From contig NZ_JBHSYQ010000006.1 of assembly GCF_042662225.1 (NCBI RefSeq), positions 293,942 through 357,941 of the forward strand: a stretch of 64,000 bases of DNA, written 5' to 3'. This DNA comes from Nibribacter roseus (lineage in GTDB: Bacteria > Bacteroidota > Bacteroidia > Cytophagales > Hymenobacteraceae). Below are positions 17,111 to 25,916 of this stretch, piece after piece. Each line of letters starts with the position of its first letter. Position 1 is the stretch's first letter. The position numbers and the translations under genes are program-made. Under the pieces are notes generated by a model. The model was given only the letters and a program-made list of their open reading frames with translations, did no database searches and had not been told where the DNA came from.

Positions 17111-17182
17111 TGGCGCAAGCGTCCGCTTGTGCCAACTATGCAGAGTAGTAATACGTGCGGACTCAAGCGGACGCTTGCGCCA
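17111..17182. repeat. Family B inverted repeat, complete copy
   Basis: Arms TGGCGCAAGCGTCCGCTTG (17111-17129) and the complement (17164-17182), identical to those at 5054-5126, with an unrelated spacer. It lies between the AlkD-like gene and the response regulator; the 218-base gap holds no gene. Confidence 0.8.
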
Positions 17183-17267
17183 GAAAATAACTTTCTTTGC
17201 AGTACAAGACACTACACTAATCTACCAAAATCTAGAATCTAACGTCTAATATCTATAGTCTAACAAA

Positions 17268-17978
17268 ATGCCGCACATCCTCATTGTAGAAGACGACCCA
17301 AATCTTGGTTTCCTGCTGCAGGACGGCTTGGAGAGCGCTGGCTATGCTGTGACTCTGTGCACGGACGGGGAAGCTGGGTTAGCGGCGGCGACAGGGGAAA
17401 CGTATGACCTTTGCGTACTGGACGTGATGTTGCCCAGGCTAGATGGTTTTTCTCTGGCGCAGGAACTACGGAAAAAAAAAGCACAGGTACCCTTCATGTT
17501 TCTGACTGCCAAAGCCATGAAAACGGATAGATTGCAAGGCTTTGAATTGGGATGTGATGATTACCTGACCAAGCCCTTCGGGTTGGAGGAACTGGTGTAC
17601 CGGGTAAAGGCAATTTTACGGCGCACCACCCGCCAAGTAGATGCTGCCTCTGCCTCTTCAGCTGTTCAACCGGCAGAGGATATGTTCAGAATTGGAGCCT
17701 CTACCTTAGAATTCAAGAACCTGCAGCTGCACGTAAATGGTCAGACCCACACGCTCACTGATAGAGAAGCTGAACTGTTACGGCTGTTTGCGCAGAACCC
17801 TCATCAACTATTGCGCCGCGAAGAAATTCTACAGCGACTGTGGCAAGACGACGGTTATTTTGTAGGCCGAAGTTTAGACGTGTTTATCTCGCGTTTGCGC
17901 AAGTATCTACAGCCAGACTCCAACGTGAAAATTACCACAGTGCACGGGCGCGGTTATAAGCTAGAGGTGGCGGAATAA
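17268..17978 (+). CDS. OmpR/PhoB-family response regulator
   Basis: 236 residues. The receiver domain (3-115) has acidic residues Glu8-Asp9-Asp10, phosphorylation site Asp52 in LDVMLP, and Lys in LTKPFGLEEL. A Ser/Ala-rich linker leads to a winged-helix DNA-binding domain (about 145-233) with LTDREAELLRLF and SLDVFISRLRKYL and VHGRGYKL. The sequence resembles RprY-like regulators of Bacteroidota. The likely cognate kinase is at 14120. It may bind the GTTAATG repeats at 14044. A family A palindrome follows 3 bases after the stop. Confidence 0.93.
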   Translation: MPHILIVEDDPNLGFLLQDGLESAGYAVTLCTDGEAGLAAATGETYDLCVLDVMLPRLDGFSLAQELRKKKAQVPFMFLTAKAMKTDRLQGFELGCDDYLTKPFGLEELVYRVKAILRRTTRQVDAASASSAVQPAEDMFRIGASTLEFKNLQLHVNGQTHTLTDREAELLRLFAQNPHQLLRREEILQRLWQDDGYFVGRSLDVFISRLRKYLQPDSNVKITTVHGRGYKLEVAE

Positions 17979-17980
17979 AA

Positions 17981-18020
17981 GTGTTTTGGAGCTGTTTTTA
18001 GAAAAACAGGCCAAAAACAA
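17981..18020. repeat. Family A palindrome, copy 7
   Basis: GTGTTTTGGAGCTGTTTTT and AAAAACAGGCCAAAAAC, between the convergent regulator and LEA14-like genes, so it could serve both 3' ends. Confidence 0.72.
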
Positions 18021-18029
18021 ATCACTAAC

Positions 18030-18971
18030 TCAGTTCTTCTGCTGCTCCTCTTTTTTTTCCTCGGCCTCTTCTTTGGCTTTTTTGGTTTCTTTGATCTTTT
18101 TTAGTTGCTGCTTAATGTTGACGGAACCAGTTTTTTCTCCGCTCATTTCAACAGTGCCCACCACCTCACTTTTAGGCTCTATCACAGAATGCATGGTCAT
18201 GTGGTAAGGCCAATCTTTGTCCCCGAAGATGGTTTTAAAGGTAGTCTTGATTGGGTTCTTTACGTCTGAGGTGGCTACCACTTGCACAGGGGTTTTGCTC
18301 TGCGCTTTAATAAGGTAATCTTTCTTCAATTTTCCGGAGGTGAAAACGTAATCTTTCAGCTTCATTTTTATGTCATAGCGCCGAACGTAAAAATCAAAGT
18401 GGTTTGGGTTGTCAATAACCATGGTCATAAGCATCTCCATGTTGTCCAGCCCAAAATCAGTAATCTTCACGTCTACCAATTCTTGGCCGGGCAGGGCCGG
18501 AATAATCATTTCAAGGTCTTGGTCTATGTCAAGTTTCTGCCGGCCGAAGAGCGGCATGTCAGTATACGCGTCAATATGCGCCTGCACCTTGCCACCCTCT
18601 TTTACCTGCCGCCGCACCAGTTCACGGGTAACGTTATGGTTCATGGTAACGGGGAGCTTGAGGACTTGGGTTTGACCTTTCTGTTCAGCTTTAGAAAATG
18701 TCTTTTTCCCTTTGGCGATGCTGATGCCGTACAGCCTGAAATCATAGGCCACGCTGTCCACAAAGCCCGATAACAGAGATGGTTTCACTTCGGCCAACAT
18801 TTGCATGGTAGCGTTCTGTTCGTCCAGCTTCACATCGGTCACGCGCAGGTTGTCAATCTCTGGGGCGAAAAACGAGACCAGTTTACGGGTGGGAGTGAGG
18901 GCAAATACTAATACGCCAGCTACCAGAATGACCAGCAGTACCGTCAGTAGAATCTTCAGCCCCTTTTTCAT
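18030..18971 (-). CDS. LEA14-like (WHy-type) membrane-anchored protein
   Basis: 313 residues. One N-terminal hydrophobic segment (about 5-27, ILLTVLLVILVAGVLVF) acts as signal anchor. Two beta-rich WHy-like repeats follow (about 38-160 and 165-285), the second with VKITDFGLDNMEMLMTMVIDNPNHFDFYV-type pattern of LEA14 proteins. The tail is a charged Lys/Glu coiled segment ending KKEEQQKN. LEA type 2 proteins are linked to desiccation and stress tolerance; this is family knowledge only. It is single and convergent with the response regulator. Confidence 0.8.
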   Translation of the reverse strand: MKKGLKILLTVLLVILVAGVLVFALTPTRKLVSFFAPEIDNLRVTDVKLDEQNATMQMLAEVKPSLLSGFVDSVAYDFRLYGISIAKGKKTFSKAEQKGQTQVLKLPVTMNHNVTRELVRRQVKEGGKVQAHIDAYTDMPLFGRQKLDIDQDLEMIIPALPGQELVDVKITDFGLDNMEMLMTMVIDNPNHFDFYVRRYDIKMKLKDYVFTSGKLKKDYLIKAQSKTPVQVVATSDVKNPIKTTFKTIFGDKDWPYHMTMHSVIEPKSEVVGTVEMSGEKTGSVNIKQQLKKIKETKKAKEEAEEKKEEQQKN

Positions 18972-19114
18972 CTTGGTAAAGTTTTAGGTGATGTGGCGAA
19001 TAAAGTCCCTTTTCAGCAAACGCATCTAGGAAATCTTGGTTAGTGAGGACATGACAATTAGGTGTTTATTCTGATAGGTCAGCGGTTTCCTAAAACAAGG
19101 CTGGGGTAAAATGC

Positions 19115-19170
19115 AAGAGAAGCTGTTTTGGAGCTGCATTATTAAAAATAGCCCAAAAACAGCTTCTCTT
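19115..19170. repeat. Family A palindrome, copy 8
   Basis: Long perfect outer stem AAGAGAAGCTG / CAGCTTCTCTT around the core GTTTTGGAGCTG ... GCCCAAAAAC. Located between two minus-strand genes. Confidence 0.75.
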
Positions 19171-19280
19171 GTATAAAGTTTGCCTGCGGCGGAGCCTCTT
19201 CTATGATTTTCTGAGAACAACAGAAGCTAACTAGTGTAGAAAACTGCTGATTAGTTTATTTTCATTTCGGATAATAACAG

Positions 19281-19311
19281 AAATCCCCACCAAATCTCTA
19301 GTGGGGATTTT
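19281..19311 (-). terminator. Catalase terminator hairpin
   Basis: AAATCCCCAC at 19281-19290 pairs with GTGGGGATTT at 19301-19310, 27 bases past the catalase stop on the minus strand. The T-tract on that strand is weak. Confidence 0.6.
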
Positions 19312-19337
19312 CTTTAGATTAGCAGAAGAAGCTGGAA

Positions 19338-21551
19338 TTAGGCCGGTATCATGGCTTTTTCTTCGCGTTCCCAGTGGCGGTACTCGCCCAGGCTTTCCAG
19401 GAAACTGCTCACGAAGCTTTTGACATCAGCGCCGGTGCCGGCCGTTACCACTCCTTTGCTGGTGGTAACGCTGCTGGCTTCTGGCTGCACAAAGTCTACA
19501 CCCTGAATGTGGGAGGACTGCAGCAACTCAATGCCCTCGCCTAGGGCCGCAATGGTTTTGCAGTGCTTGAAAGCCTCATTCACAAAATGTAGGGCATCGC
19601 CTTGTTTTTTCATGGCCTCCACACTTTCTTTTCCCGCTGGAATAAGAACAGCATCAAACATGATTGAAGCAGTGGTAACGTGGTTTTTATCAACCTCCAG
19701 CTCATTTCCGTTCTTCCCTTTCAGTTTACCGAAGAACTTGGAGACGATTTTAGCTTCCACGCCCTCGGCCTTCAGAGCTTCTTTGATCTGCATTACCTGC
19801 TCCGCATCCACACCGTGGTCCGCCAAAACGGCTATTTTTAAGGTGGCTACGGTTTTCTTTTTGCCTTTTTCCTGGCTCAGCGCCGGCGACTCATCTACCA
19901 TTTTTTTGGAGGAGAGTTTTTCTTTGAACGAGGCGAGGGTGCTTTTTACCTTTTCAGCCACTGAACCCGTTGGAACTTCAACGCCTATGCCCTCGGCCAC
20001 CATGGCCGCAAGATCCAGATCTACGTGGGCCAGGTTGTGCACCATCCGCTCGCGCACCGCCAACGTTTCCACTTTGCCCAGCTCAAAATGTAAGGCACTG
20101 ACAATATGCTTTTTCTCAGTTTCAGTCATGGAGTTCCAGAAGAGCGTGGCTTGGCTGTAGTGGTCATCAAAGCTTTCGCTCCGTTTCCTGATTTTGTGAC
20201 CTTCCACTTTTTCCATGTAATGCACATAGCCGCCCATTTTTTCCGGTGCCATCATGGGGCATCCGCCGCCCAGGGAGTTAGGGGTATAGTTCACTTTTCC
20301 TTTGTTGATGGTGTGGCGCATGAAGCCGGCCCCGTTTACATTGTGAACCGGTACCACTGGTCGGTTGATAGGCACCTCCACAAAATTGGAGCTGTGGAAA
20401 CGGTTTAACTGGGTATCTAGGTAAGAGAACAGGCGGCCCTGCAGCAATGGGTCATTGGTCACGTCAATGCCCGGAACCAGATTGCCCGGGTGAAATGCAA
20501 CCTGCTCGGTCTCGGCGAAGAAGTTGTCTGGGTTGCGGTTGAGCACCATTTTACCGATGGGTGTGATGGGTACCAATTCTTCTGGGATTAACTTTGTTGG
20601 GTCTAGTAAATCGAAGGCGAACGCGTGCTCATCTTCTTCTTCCACAATCTGCACACCTAATTCAAATTCAGGGTAATTTCCTTCTTCAATGGCTTCCCAT
20701 AGGTCGCGGCGGAGCCAGTCGGCATCTTTTCCGGCCAGCTTCTGGGCCTCGTCCCACACCAGAGATTTTACCCCCAACATGGGTCGCCAGTGGAGCTTGA
20801 CAAAACGGCCTTTGCCTTCCTCGTTGATAAACCGGAACGTGTGCACGCCAAAGCCCTCCATCATTCTAAAGCTGCGCGGAATAGCTCGGTCAGAGAGAAC
20901 CCACATGAGCATGTGAGTGCTTTCGGGCATGAGCGAGGCAAAGTCCCAGAAATTATCGTGCGCCGCCGAGGCTTGGGGCATTTCATTGTGCGGCTCGGGC
21001 TTAATAGAGTGCACTAAGTCCGGGAACTTGATTCCATCCTGAATAAAGAAGGGTGGCATGTTGTTGCCTACCAGATCATAGTTACCCTCAGCAGTGTAGA
21101 ATTTGGTGGCGAAGCCGCGCACGTCACGCACGGTGTCAGCGGAGCCACGGGAGCCAACCACGGTAGAAAACCGTACAAACACGGGTGTACGGCGGTTAGG
21201 CTCGGTTAGGAACTTGGCCTTGGTGTATTTTTTCATGGAATCATCATAGGCCTGGAAATAGCCGTGGGCGCCAGAGCCGCGGGCGTGTACTATGCGCTCC
21301 GGAATAGACTCATGGTCAAAGTGGGTCATCTTCTCCCTCAGGTGAAAATCTTCCAGAAGCGTAGGCCCACGGTCACCGGCGGTGAGGGAGTTGTCGGTAT
21401 CGCTGATGCGCAGGCCTTGGTTGGTGGTGTAATACTGCTCCTTTGGGTCTTCCCGAAAGGCTTCCAATTGCTGGTTTTTGCTGTTTTCATCTACCTTGTC
21501 AGGGTCAAAGGTAGTTTGAGGCTTGTCATTTTTTTTCTCGTTGTGATCCAT
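19338..21551 (-). CDS. katE: Large-subunit monofunctional catalase (HPII-type)
   Basis: 737 residues, the large (clade 2) catalase size. It decomposes hydrogen peroxide with heme. The catalytic His lies in ERIVHARGSGAHG near 85-97, the distal Asn in GNNMPPFFIQD, and the proximal heme Tyr in RLFSYLDTQLNR. The C-terminal ~160 residues (VATLKIAVLADHGVDAEQV...) form the flavodoxin/DJ-1-like domain of HPII. A Lys-rich linker (EKGKKKTVA) joins them. No signal peptide. Monocistronic, transcribed toward a hairpin at 19281. Confidence 0.95.
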   Translation of the reverse strand: MDHNEKKNDKPQTTFDPDKVDENSKNQQLEAFREDPKEQYYTTNQGLRISDTDNSLTAGDRGPTLLEDFHLREKMTHFDHESIPERIVHARGSGAHGYFQAYDDSMKKYTKAKFLTEPNRRTPVFVRFSTVVGSRGSADTVRDVRGFATKFYTAEGNYDLVGNNMPPFFIQDGIKFPDLVHSIKPEPHNEMPQASAAHDNFWDFASLMPESTHMLMWVLSDRAIPRSFRMMEGFGVHTFRFINEEGKGRFVKLHWRPMLGVKSLVWDEAQKLAGKDADWLRRDLWEAIEEGNYPEFELGVQIVEEEDEHAFAFDLLDPTKLIPEELVPITPIGKMVLNRNPDNFFAETEQVAFHPGNLVPGIDVTNDPLLQGRLFSYLDTQLNRFHSSNFVEVPINRPVVPVHNVNGAGFMRHTINKGKVNYTPNSLGGGCPMMAPEKMGGYVHYMEKVEGHKIRKRSESFDDHYSQATLFWNSMTETEKKHIVSALHFELGKVETLAVRERMVHNLAHVDLDLAAMVAEGIGVEVPTGSVAEKVKSTLASFKEKLSSKKMVDESPALSQEKGKKKTVATLKIAVLADHGVDAEQVMQIKEALKAEGVEAKIVSKFFGKLKGKNGNELEVDKNHVTTASIMFDAVLIPAGKESVEAMKKQGDALHFVNEAFKHCKTIAALGEGIELLQSSHIQGVDFVQPEASSVTTSKGVVTAGTGADVKSFVSSFLESLGEYRHWEREEKAMIPA

Positions 21552-21969
21552 GAGTCAATTGGTTTGGTGTGTGAAGAAAAGGCGCATTACGTGCTGGAGA
21601 TAGCACAGGAATTATGGTGAAAGAGAGTAAACCAGTAAAGCTAATGTTAGGAATACGGGCTAAATCAACAGCTAGTTGTATTAAAATCAGTATAATTTAT
21701 ATTAAAACCATATTAAAATTGGATAATCAGAAGATCGTGCAAGTTTACGAGGTGGTAAAGAGAGCTGCGGAGGGCATTTTCTTTGATAAAGATTGCCAGC
21801 ACACAAAACCTAACGGTATGTTGAGTAGTTAGAGCAAATGGCGTAGCCATACATAGCCTATTCTTTGAACAAACGGGGCTGCCCGCAATCAAAGATTTAA
21901 TTAGTAGGTTTGCAGAGGAAAAGGGCAACAGCCGAAGAAGAGGACTGACAGGGCAACACCAAGAGCGAC
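21552..21969. other. Divergent gap, catalase/CorA
   Basis: Must contain promoters for both flanking genes. Short open frames of 71-72 codons here lack conserved features or a start context and are not called. No repeat family member was found. Confidence 0.4.
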
Positions 21970-22920
21970 ATGATCAGAAATTTCTACTTAAGAAAAGACG
22001 AACTTCATTGGGAGAAAAACCCAGATGACTTTGACGGAGAGGAGAAGGGGCGTATCATTTGGGTAGACCTGCAGGCACCCTCAGACCATGAGATGCGTCG
22101 GGTAGAGGAAGAGTTCGGTATTGAGTTCTTTACCCCGCAGGAGGCCGCCGAGATTGAGAGCAGTTCGCGCTATTATGAAGACGATAGCTTACTGGAGGCC
22201 AACGCAGCTTTTGTGATGCACCAAGACGGCGGCTACATTACCCGCCAGGTTTCCTTCATACTCAAAGACGATGTATTGTTTACCCTGCGCCGCACTGAAA
22301 TGAAGTCGTTTGGGGAAACGGTACGCAAGATGAAGACTTTCAAGGGAACCACCATTAAGGCCATCCAGATTTGGCTTTTGCTCCTGGAAACCCAGATTGA
22401 CAACGATGCCGACTTTATTGAGCTCCTCACCCGCAAAACCAACCTTGTAAGCAAGCGGCTGGTAAAGGAAAAGTCAATTGAAGAGGAAGTGCTGCTGCGT
22501 ATTTCAGAACTGCAGGAAAACACCATTCAAATTCGCGAGAGCATTGTAGATAAGCAAAGGCTGGTGTCTTCGCTGCTGCGGTCTTTTATAGTAGAAGAGC
22601 CCGAGAAGGACAGGCTGCGCATTGTCATCAAAGACATTGGCTCCCTTTTGCAACATACCCAGTTCAGTTTTGAGCGGCTAGAGTACCTGCAGAACACGTT
22701 TCTGGGTTTGGTGAACATTGAGCAGAACCAAGTTATCAAAATATTTACCGTGGTAACGGTGGTGTTCATGCCGCCCACGCTTATTGCCAGCATTTACGGC
22801 ATGAACTTCGATTTTATGCCGGAGCTGCGGTGGCGGTTTGGTTACCCTTTTGCCTTGGTGCTCATGCTGCTTTCTTCCATGGCGTTTTTGTGGTACTTCA
22901 AGCGGAAAAAGTGGCTTTAG
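21970..22920 (+). CDS. corA: CorA-family magnesium/cobalt transporter
   Basis: 316 residues. A long cytoplasmic helical funnel (about 1-255, with charged LQENTIQIRESIVDKQRLVSSLL) is followed by two C-terminal membrane helices (about 262-283 and 291-310) linked by the signature YGMNFDF. The GMN selectivity motif is intact. Pentameric inner-membrane Mg2+ (Co2+, Ni2+) channel by family knowledge. The HAD phosphatase starts 47 bases later and may be co-transcribed. Confidence 0.95.
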   Translation: MIRNFYLRKDELHWEKNPDDFDGEEKGRIIWVDLQAPSDHEMRRVEEEFGIEFFTPQEAAEIESSSRYYEDDSLLEANAAFVMHQDGGYITRQVSFILKDDVLFTLRRTEMKSFGETVRKMKTFKGTTIKAIQIWLLLLETQIDNDADFIELLTRKTNLVSKRLVKEKSIEEEVLLRISELQENTIQIRESIVDKQRLVSSLLRSFIVEEPEKDRLRIVIKDIGSLLQHTQFSFERLEYLQNTFLGLVNIEQNQVIKIFTVVTVVFMPPTLIASIYGMNFDFMPELRWRFGYPFALVLMLLSSMAFLWYFKRKKWL

Positions 22921-22967
22921 TTTCTACTGGAGCTTGGCGTGGCGAATAGCCTGGCTAACTTCTCTAA

Positions 22968-23777
22968 ATGTATTCAATGGATTTTTCAAACATAAAACTC
23001 ATAGCCTCCGACATGGACGGCACCCTGCTGGACCCCCAGCACCAACTTAGTCCCGATTTCTATCCTGTTTATGAGGCGCTCAAAGCCAAGGGGATTCTGT
23101 TTGCCGCCGCCAGCGGAAGGCAGTACTACAACTTGCTGAACCTGTTTGAGCCTATCAAGAATGACATTGTGTTCATGGCCGAAAACGGAAGTTATACCGC
23201 TTTTCAAGGGGAAGAGATTTTGGTGCAGGCCATGCCGCTGGAAACAACCCAGCAGCTTCTGCAGAAAGCCCGAACAGTACCCGGCGTTTACATTGTGCTC
23301 TGTGGCAAGAAAACGGCTTATGTAGATAATACCGCGCAGGAGTTTATGGACCAGGTAAAGCTTTACTATGACGAGGTGCAGGTGGTAGAGGATCTGTTAC
23401 AAATAACCGATGATGAGTTTCTTAAAATTGCCATCTGTGATTTAGCCGGATCTGAAAGTAACAGCAACACCTACTTTCAGGAAGAAAGAACGCACTTGCA
23501 GGTAACTGTTTCGGGTAAAATCTGGCTGGACATCTGCCACAGAGAAGCGAATAAGGGTGTTGCCCTGCAGGCCGTGCAGAAGAAATTCGGCATAACGCCG
23601 GAGCAAACCATGGTGTTCGGTGATTATTTGAATGACCTCAAAATGATGGACCATGCCCACTTCTCTTATGCCATGGAAAACGCGCATGAAGACATAAAAC
23701 AGGCCGCTAAGCTCAGAGCCAAAAGCAACACCCAAAACGGAGTGGTGGAAGTGCTGCGGCAGGTTGCAGGGGAGTAG
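22968..23777 (+). CDS. Cof-type HAD-superfamily phosphatase
   Basis: 269 residues. HAD motif I D15-M-D17-G-T is at the N-terminus; motif II-like AASGR near 46; motif IV is GDYLNDLKMM near 222. The large C2-type cap between is typical of the Cof/YbiV subfamily, which dephosphorylates sugar phosphates and FMN-type compounds. Cytoplasmic; substrate unassigned. ATG 22968 or 22977 is the start. It follows corA closely on the same strand. Confidence 0.92.
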   Translation: MYSMDFSNIKLIASDMDGTLLDPQHQLSPDFYPVYEALKAKGILFAAASGRQYYNLLNLFEPIKNDIVFMAENGSYTAFQGEEILVQAMPLETTQQLLQKARTVPGVYIVLCGKKTAYVDNTAQEFMDQVKLYYDEVQVVEDLLQITDDEFLKIAICDLAGSESNSNTYFQEERTHLQVTVSGKIWLDICHREANKGVALQAVQKKFGITPEQTMVFGDYLNDLKMMDHAHFSYAMENAHEDIKQAAKLRAKSNTQNGVVEVLRQVAGE

Positions 23778-23790
23778 AGGTCAAAAGGAA

Positions 23791-23832
23791 AAGCTGTTTA
23801 TCATCTATTTTAAGAAAAAGAGCCCCCAAACA
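23791..23832. repeat. Degenerate family A-like palindrome
   Basis: AAAAGCTGTTT ... TTTTAAGAAAAAGAGCCCCCAAAC keeps the loop and right arm but the left arm is eroded. 14 bases after the HAD gene. Confidence 0.35.
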
Positions 23833-23847
23833 CTTACCCTTTTTAGC

Positions 23848-24255
23848 ATGAAGAATGCCTCACTAGCCTTTCTGTTTGCCCGTCTGCCTATAGCATTGAG
23901 TTTTTTTGGGCACGGGCTGGTTCGGTTGCCAAAGCTTGACAAATTCAGCAGCTGGATGGTGGGGCTGTTCCAGGATTCTATGCTGCCCACGGCTTTGGTG
24001 CAGCCTTTTAGCTACTTCTTGCCTGTTGCCGAATTGGTCATTGGGTTGTTGCTGGTGCTTGGCCTTTTCACCCGCCAGAGCTTAATAGCCGGTGCCCTGG
24101 TGGTGCTGGCTCTTATTTTCGGCTCGTGCCTTTTAGAGGAATGGCAGAACGTATTTGTGCAAATGATGTACGGCCTGTACCTGGCGGGGCTGCTGCTGTT
24201 TGTGTCAGATTGGAATCAGTATTCCTTTGATGCCAAACTGCGCCGGAGCCGGTAG
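23848..24255 (+). CDS. DoxX-family membrane protein
   Basis: 135 residues from ATG 23848; the longer TTG-initiated frame overlaps the previous gene. Four hydrophobic segments and the DoxX signature SFFGHGLVRLPKLDKFSSW near 15-34, then LPVAELVIGLLLVLGLFTR. The family is poorly understood, with roles proposed in redox or thiosulfate metabolism. Inner-membrane protein. The next palindrome overlaps its stop codon. Confidence 0.88.
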   Translation: MKNASLAFLFARLPIALSFFGHGLVRLPKLDKFSSWMVGLFQDSMLPTALVQPFSYFLPVAELVIGLLLVLGLFTRQSLIAGALVVLALIFGSCLLEEWQNVFVQMMYGLYLAGLLLFVSDWNQYSFDAKLRRSR

Positions 24256-24295
24256 CGTTTTGGGCCTGCTTTCCGGAAAACAAACCTAAAACGCT
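24254..24295. repeat. Family A palindrome, copy 9
   Basis: AGCGTTTTGGGCCTGCTTT and AAAACAAACCTAAAACGCT. Begins inside the DoxX stop codon. Confidence 0.75.
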
Positions 24296-24328
24296 CCAGC
24301 CGTATAGGTAAGCATATCAGTTAATTTT

Positions 24329-24583
24329 ATGGCTATGGACGAGAGACTAGTAGCGGCAGTAAACGAGGCCGTACAGAAAAAGAAATTCCTGAAAATACAG
24401 TACCGCACCGAACTGCATGAGTACCTCACCGTCACCACCATGATAAAAAAAGTGGAGGAGAAAGATGGGGCCTTGACGCTGGAGCTGGTAACTGGGCAGG
24501 AAGTTCTGTTTGACCAATTGGTAAAAATAGGCGACGTGGCATCTGACAGTTACAACAGCCGCGACTTTACCTGCGATTGTTAA
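24329..24583 (+). CDS. Small hypothetical protein (SH3/Sm-like beta fold suspected)
   Basis: 84 residues. A helical start (VAAVNEAVQKKKFLKIQYR) leads to alternating beta strands with LTLELVTGQEVLFDQLVKIGDV, which resembles Sm-like small domains such as Rof; the resemblance is weak. It ends CDC with two cysteines. Soluble. Unrecognised family; stands alone between DoxX and DUF805 genes. Confidence 0.7.
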   Translation: MAMDERLVAAVNEAVQKKKFLKIQYRTELHEYLTVTTMIKKVEEKDGALTLELVTGQEVLFDQLVKIGDVASDSYNSRDFTCDC

Positions 24584-24668
24584 CCGTTAAATCTGCTTAC
24601 CGCTGCGGCTTGACTTTTCAGAGGAATAGAAGTACTTTAGAAGAAGAAGCAAAATCAGCAAGCCCAGC

Positions 24669-25103
24669 ATGTTCAGAAATCCTTTCTCTTTTTCCGGCAG
24701 AATAAGAAGGTTAGAGTACGGACTGTCTTACCTTGTCTTCTTCTTGTTCGGGGTATTGCTCACGTACCTTACTGAGTCTGGAGGTAGTGTCATTGTGCTG
24801 GGTTTTCATCCTCTAACCAACCTCCAAAACTATTTGTCGTCTGCCACAGACTCACTGGAAATTGTGCTAGTGCTGGCCCTGAACGTACCCTTTCTGTGGT
24901 TTATTCTAGCTCAAGGTGCAAAACGAAGCCATGATATGGGCACCTCAGGTTGGTTACAGCTAATTCCTTTTTTTATGCTGGTTTTATTGTTCTGGGAGGG
25001 AGATCACAAAAAGAATAAATTCGGCCAACCTCCCGGATTTGATGAAAAAGTGCTGGAAGATTTGAATGATGAATTCTGGCAAAAGGAGCCTGTTCAGAAA
25101 TAG
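24669..25103 (+). CDS. DUF805 family membrane protein
   Basis: 144 residues with three or four membrane segments. FSFSGRIRRLEYG at the N-terminus and AKRSHDMGTSGWLQLIPF are the DUF805 hallmarks (RxxRxEy and RxHDxgxSGW). Function of the family is unknown; inner membrane. Monocistronic, with a family A palindrome after it. Confidence 0.9.
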   Translation: MFRNPFSFSGRIRRLEYGLSYLVFFLFGVLLTYLTESGGSVIVLGFHPLTNLQNYLSSATDSLEIVLVLALNVPFLWFILAQGAKRSHDMGTSGWLQLIPFFMLVLLFWEGDHKKNKFGQPPGFDEKVLEDLNDEFWQKEPVQK

Positions 25104-25138
25104 CAAATAACCCATTGAGCCGCTTGACATGAAACAGC

Positions 25139-25174
25139 GTTTTAAACCTGTATTTCTAAAAATAGGGCTAAAAC
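25139..25174. repeat. Family A palindrome, copy 10
   Basis: GTTTTAAACCTGTATTT and AAAAATAGGGCTAAAAC, 36 bases after the DUF805 stop. Confidence 0.65.
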
Positions 25175-25376
25175 AGACAGTTTTTACTTCTTCCTGAATT
25201 ACAGAAGGCGTAGGAAGTAGTTTTACAATTCCTTTATTTATGCTACTGAAATAATGCGAATCAGTAAGTAAAGCGGTTAAGTCTAGCATATATCTTAAAA
25301 ATTTTGTAACATAGTGGTTCCGCCACGGGCTAATCTTGCCCTGGTGATTAACTTGACATGTACATAAGGGGAAAAT

Positions 25377-25913
25377 ATGGATAGGCGTTCCGCTGTAAAA
25401 GGCATTCTTATTTTAACCGGAGGGCTAATTGTGGTGCCGTCTTGCGTGATGGAAGACGGAAGAGCATCCATTCCGCTCCGGCACCTGGAGGTGAGCCAGA
25501 CGCAGGAAAAACTGCTCGCTGAGGTGGTAGAAGTTCTTCTTCCGGCCACAGAAACACCCGGAGCCAAAGACCTGGGTCTGCACCTGTTCACGCTGGACAT
25601 GGTAGATGATTGCTACTCCCCCAAAGAACAGAAAGATTTTATGCGTGGAATGGAGGTTTTCCAGAAAATAACCAAAAAGCAGTTAGGAAACTCTTTTCAA
25701 GAAGCCACTCCGGAGCAACGGCAGAGATTGATTGCTGAAGTAAACGCCGGGAAAGCACCTGAAGAGGTGCTGGCCTTTTATTCTATTTTGAAAAAACAAA
25801 CCATTAAAGGGTATCTTAATTCAGAACTGGTCATGACCAAGCTTCGCAAGTATGAGTTAGTACCCAGCCGATACGTGGCAGTGCACCCAGTAACCACCGC
25901 CTCAATAAGCTAA
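25377..25913 (+). CDS. Gluconate 2-dehydrogenase subunit 3 family protein
   Basis: 178 residues. The N-terminus MDRRSAVKGILILTGG resembles a twin-arginine leader, and VVPSC may be a lipobox, so the complex is probably exported folded. The rest is helical with LPATETPGAKDLGLHLF, the hallmark of the small subunit of membrane gluconate dehydrogenase. It ends 3 bases before the GMC oxidoreductase and should form a complex with it. The cytochrome c subunit of the classical enzyme is not encoded beside them. Confidence 0.88.
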   Translation: MDRRSAVKGILILTGGLIVVPSCVMEDGRASIPLRHLEVSQTQEKLLAEVVEVLLPATETPGAKDLGLHLFTLDMVDDCYSPKEQKDFMRGMEVFQKITKKQLGNSFQEATPEQRQRLIAEVNAGKAPEEVLAFYSILKKQTIKGYLNSELVMTKLRKYELVPSRYVAVHPVTTASIS

Positions 25914-25916
25914 GCC

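Larger units (their letters stand above)
18972..19337. other. Gap between catalase and LEA-like gene
   Basis: Holds a family A palindrome and a conventional hairpin (19281-19311). No gene seen. Confidence 0.5.

Noticed and set aside
21614..21928. Small frames between catalase and corA
   Set aside because: About 70 codons on either strand, no start context, no motif, and they overlap each other.
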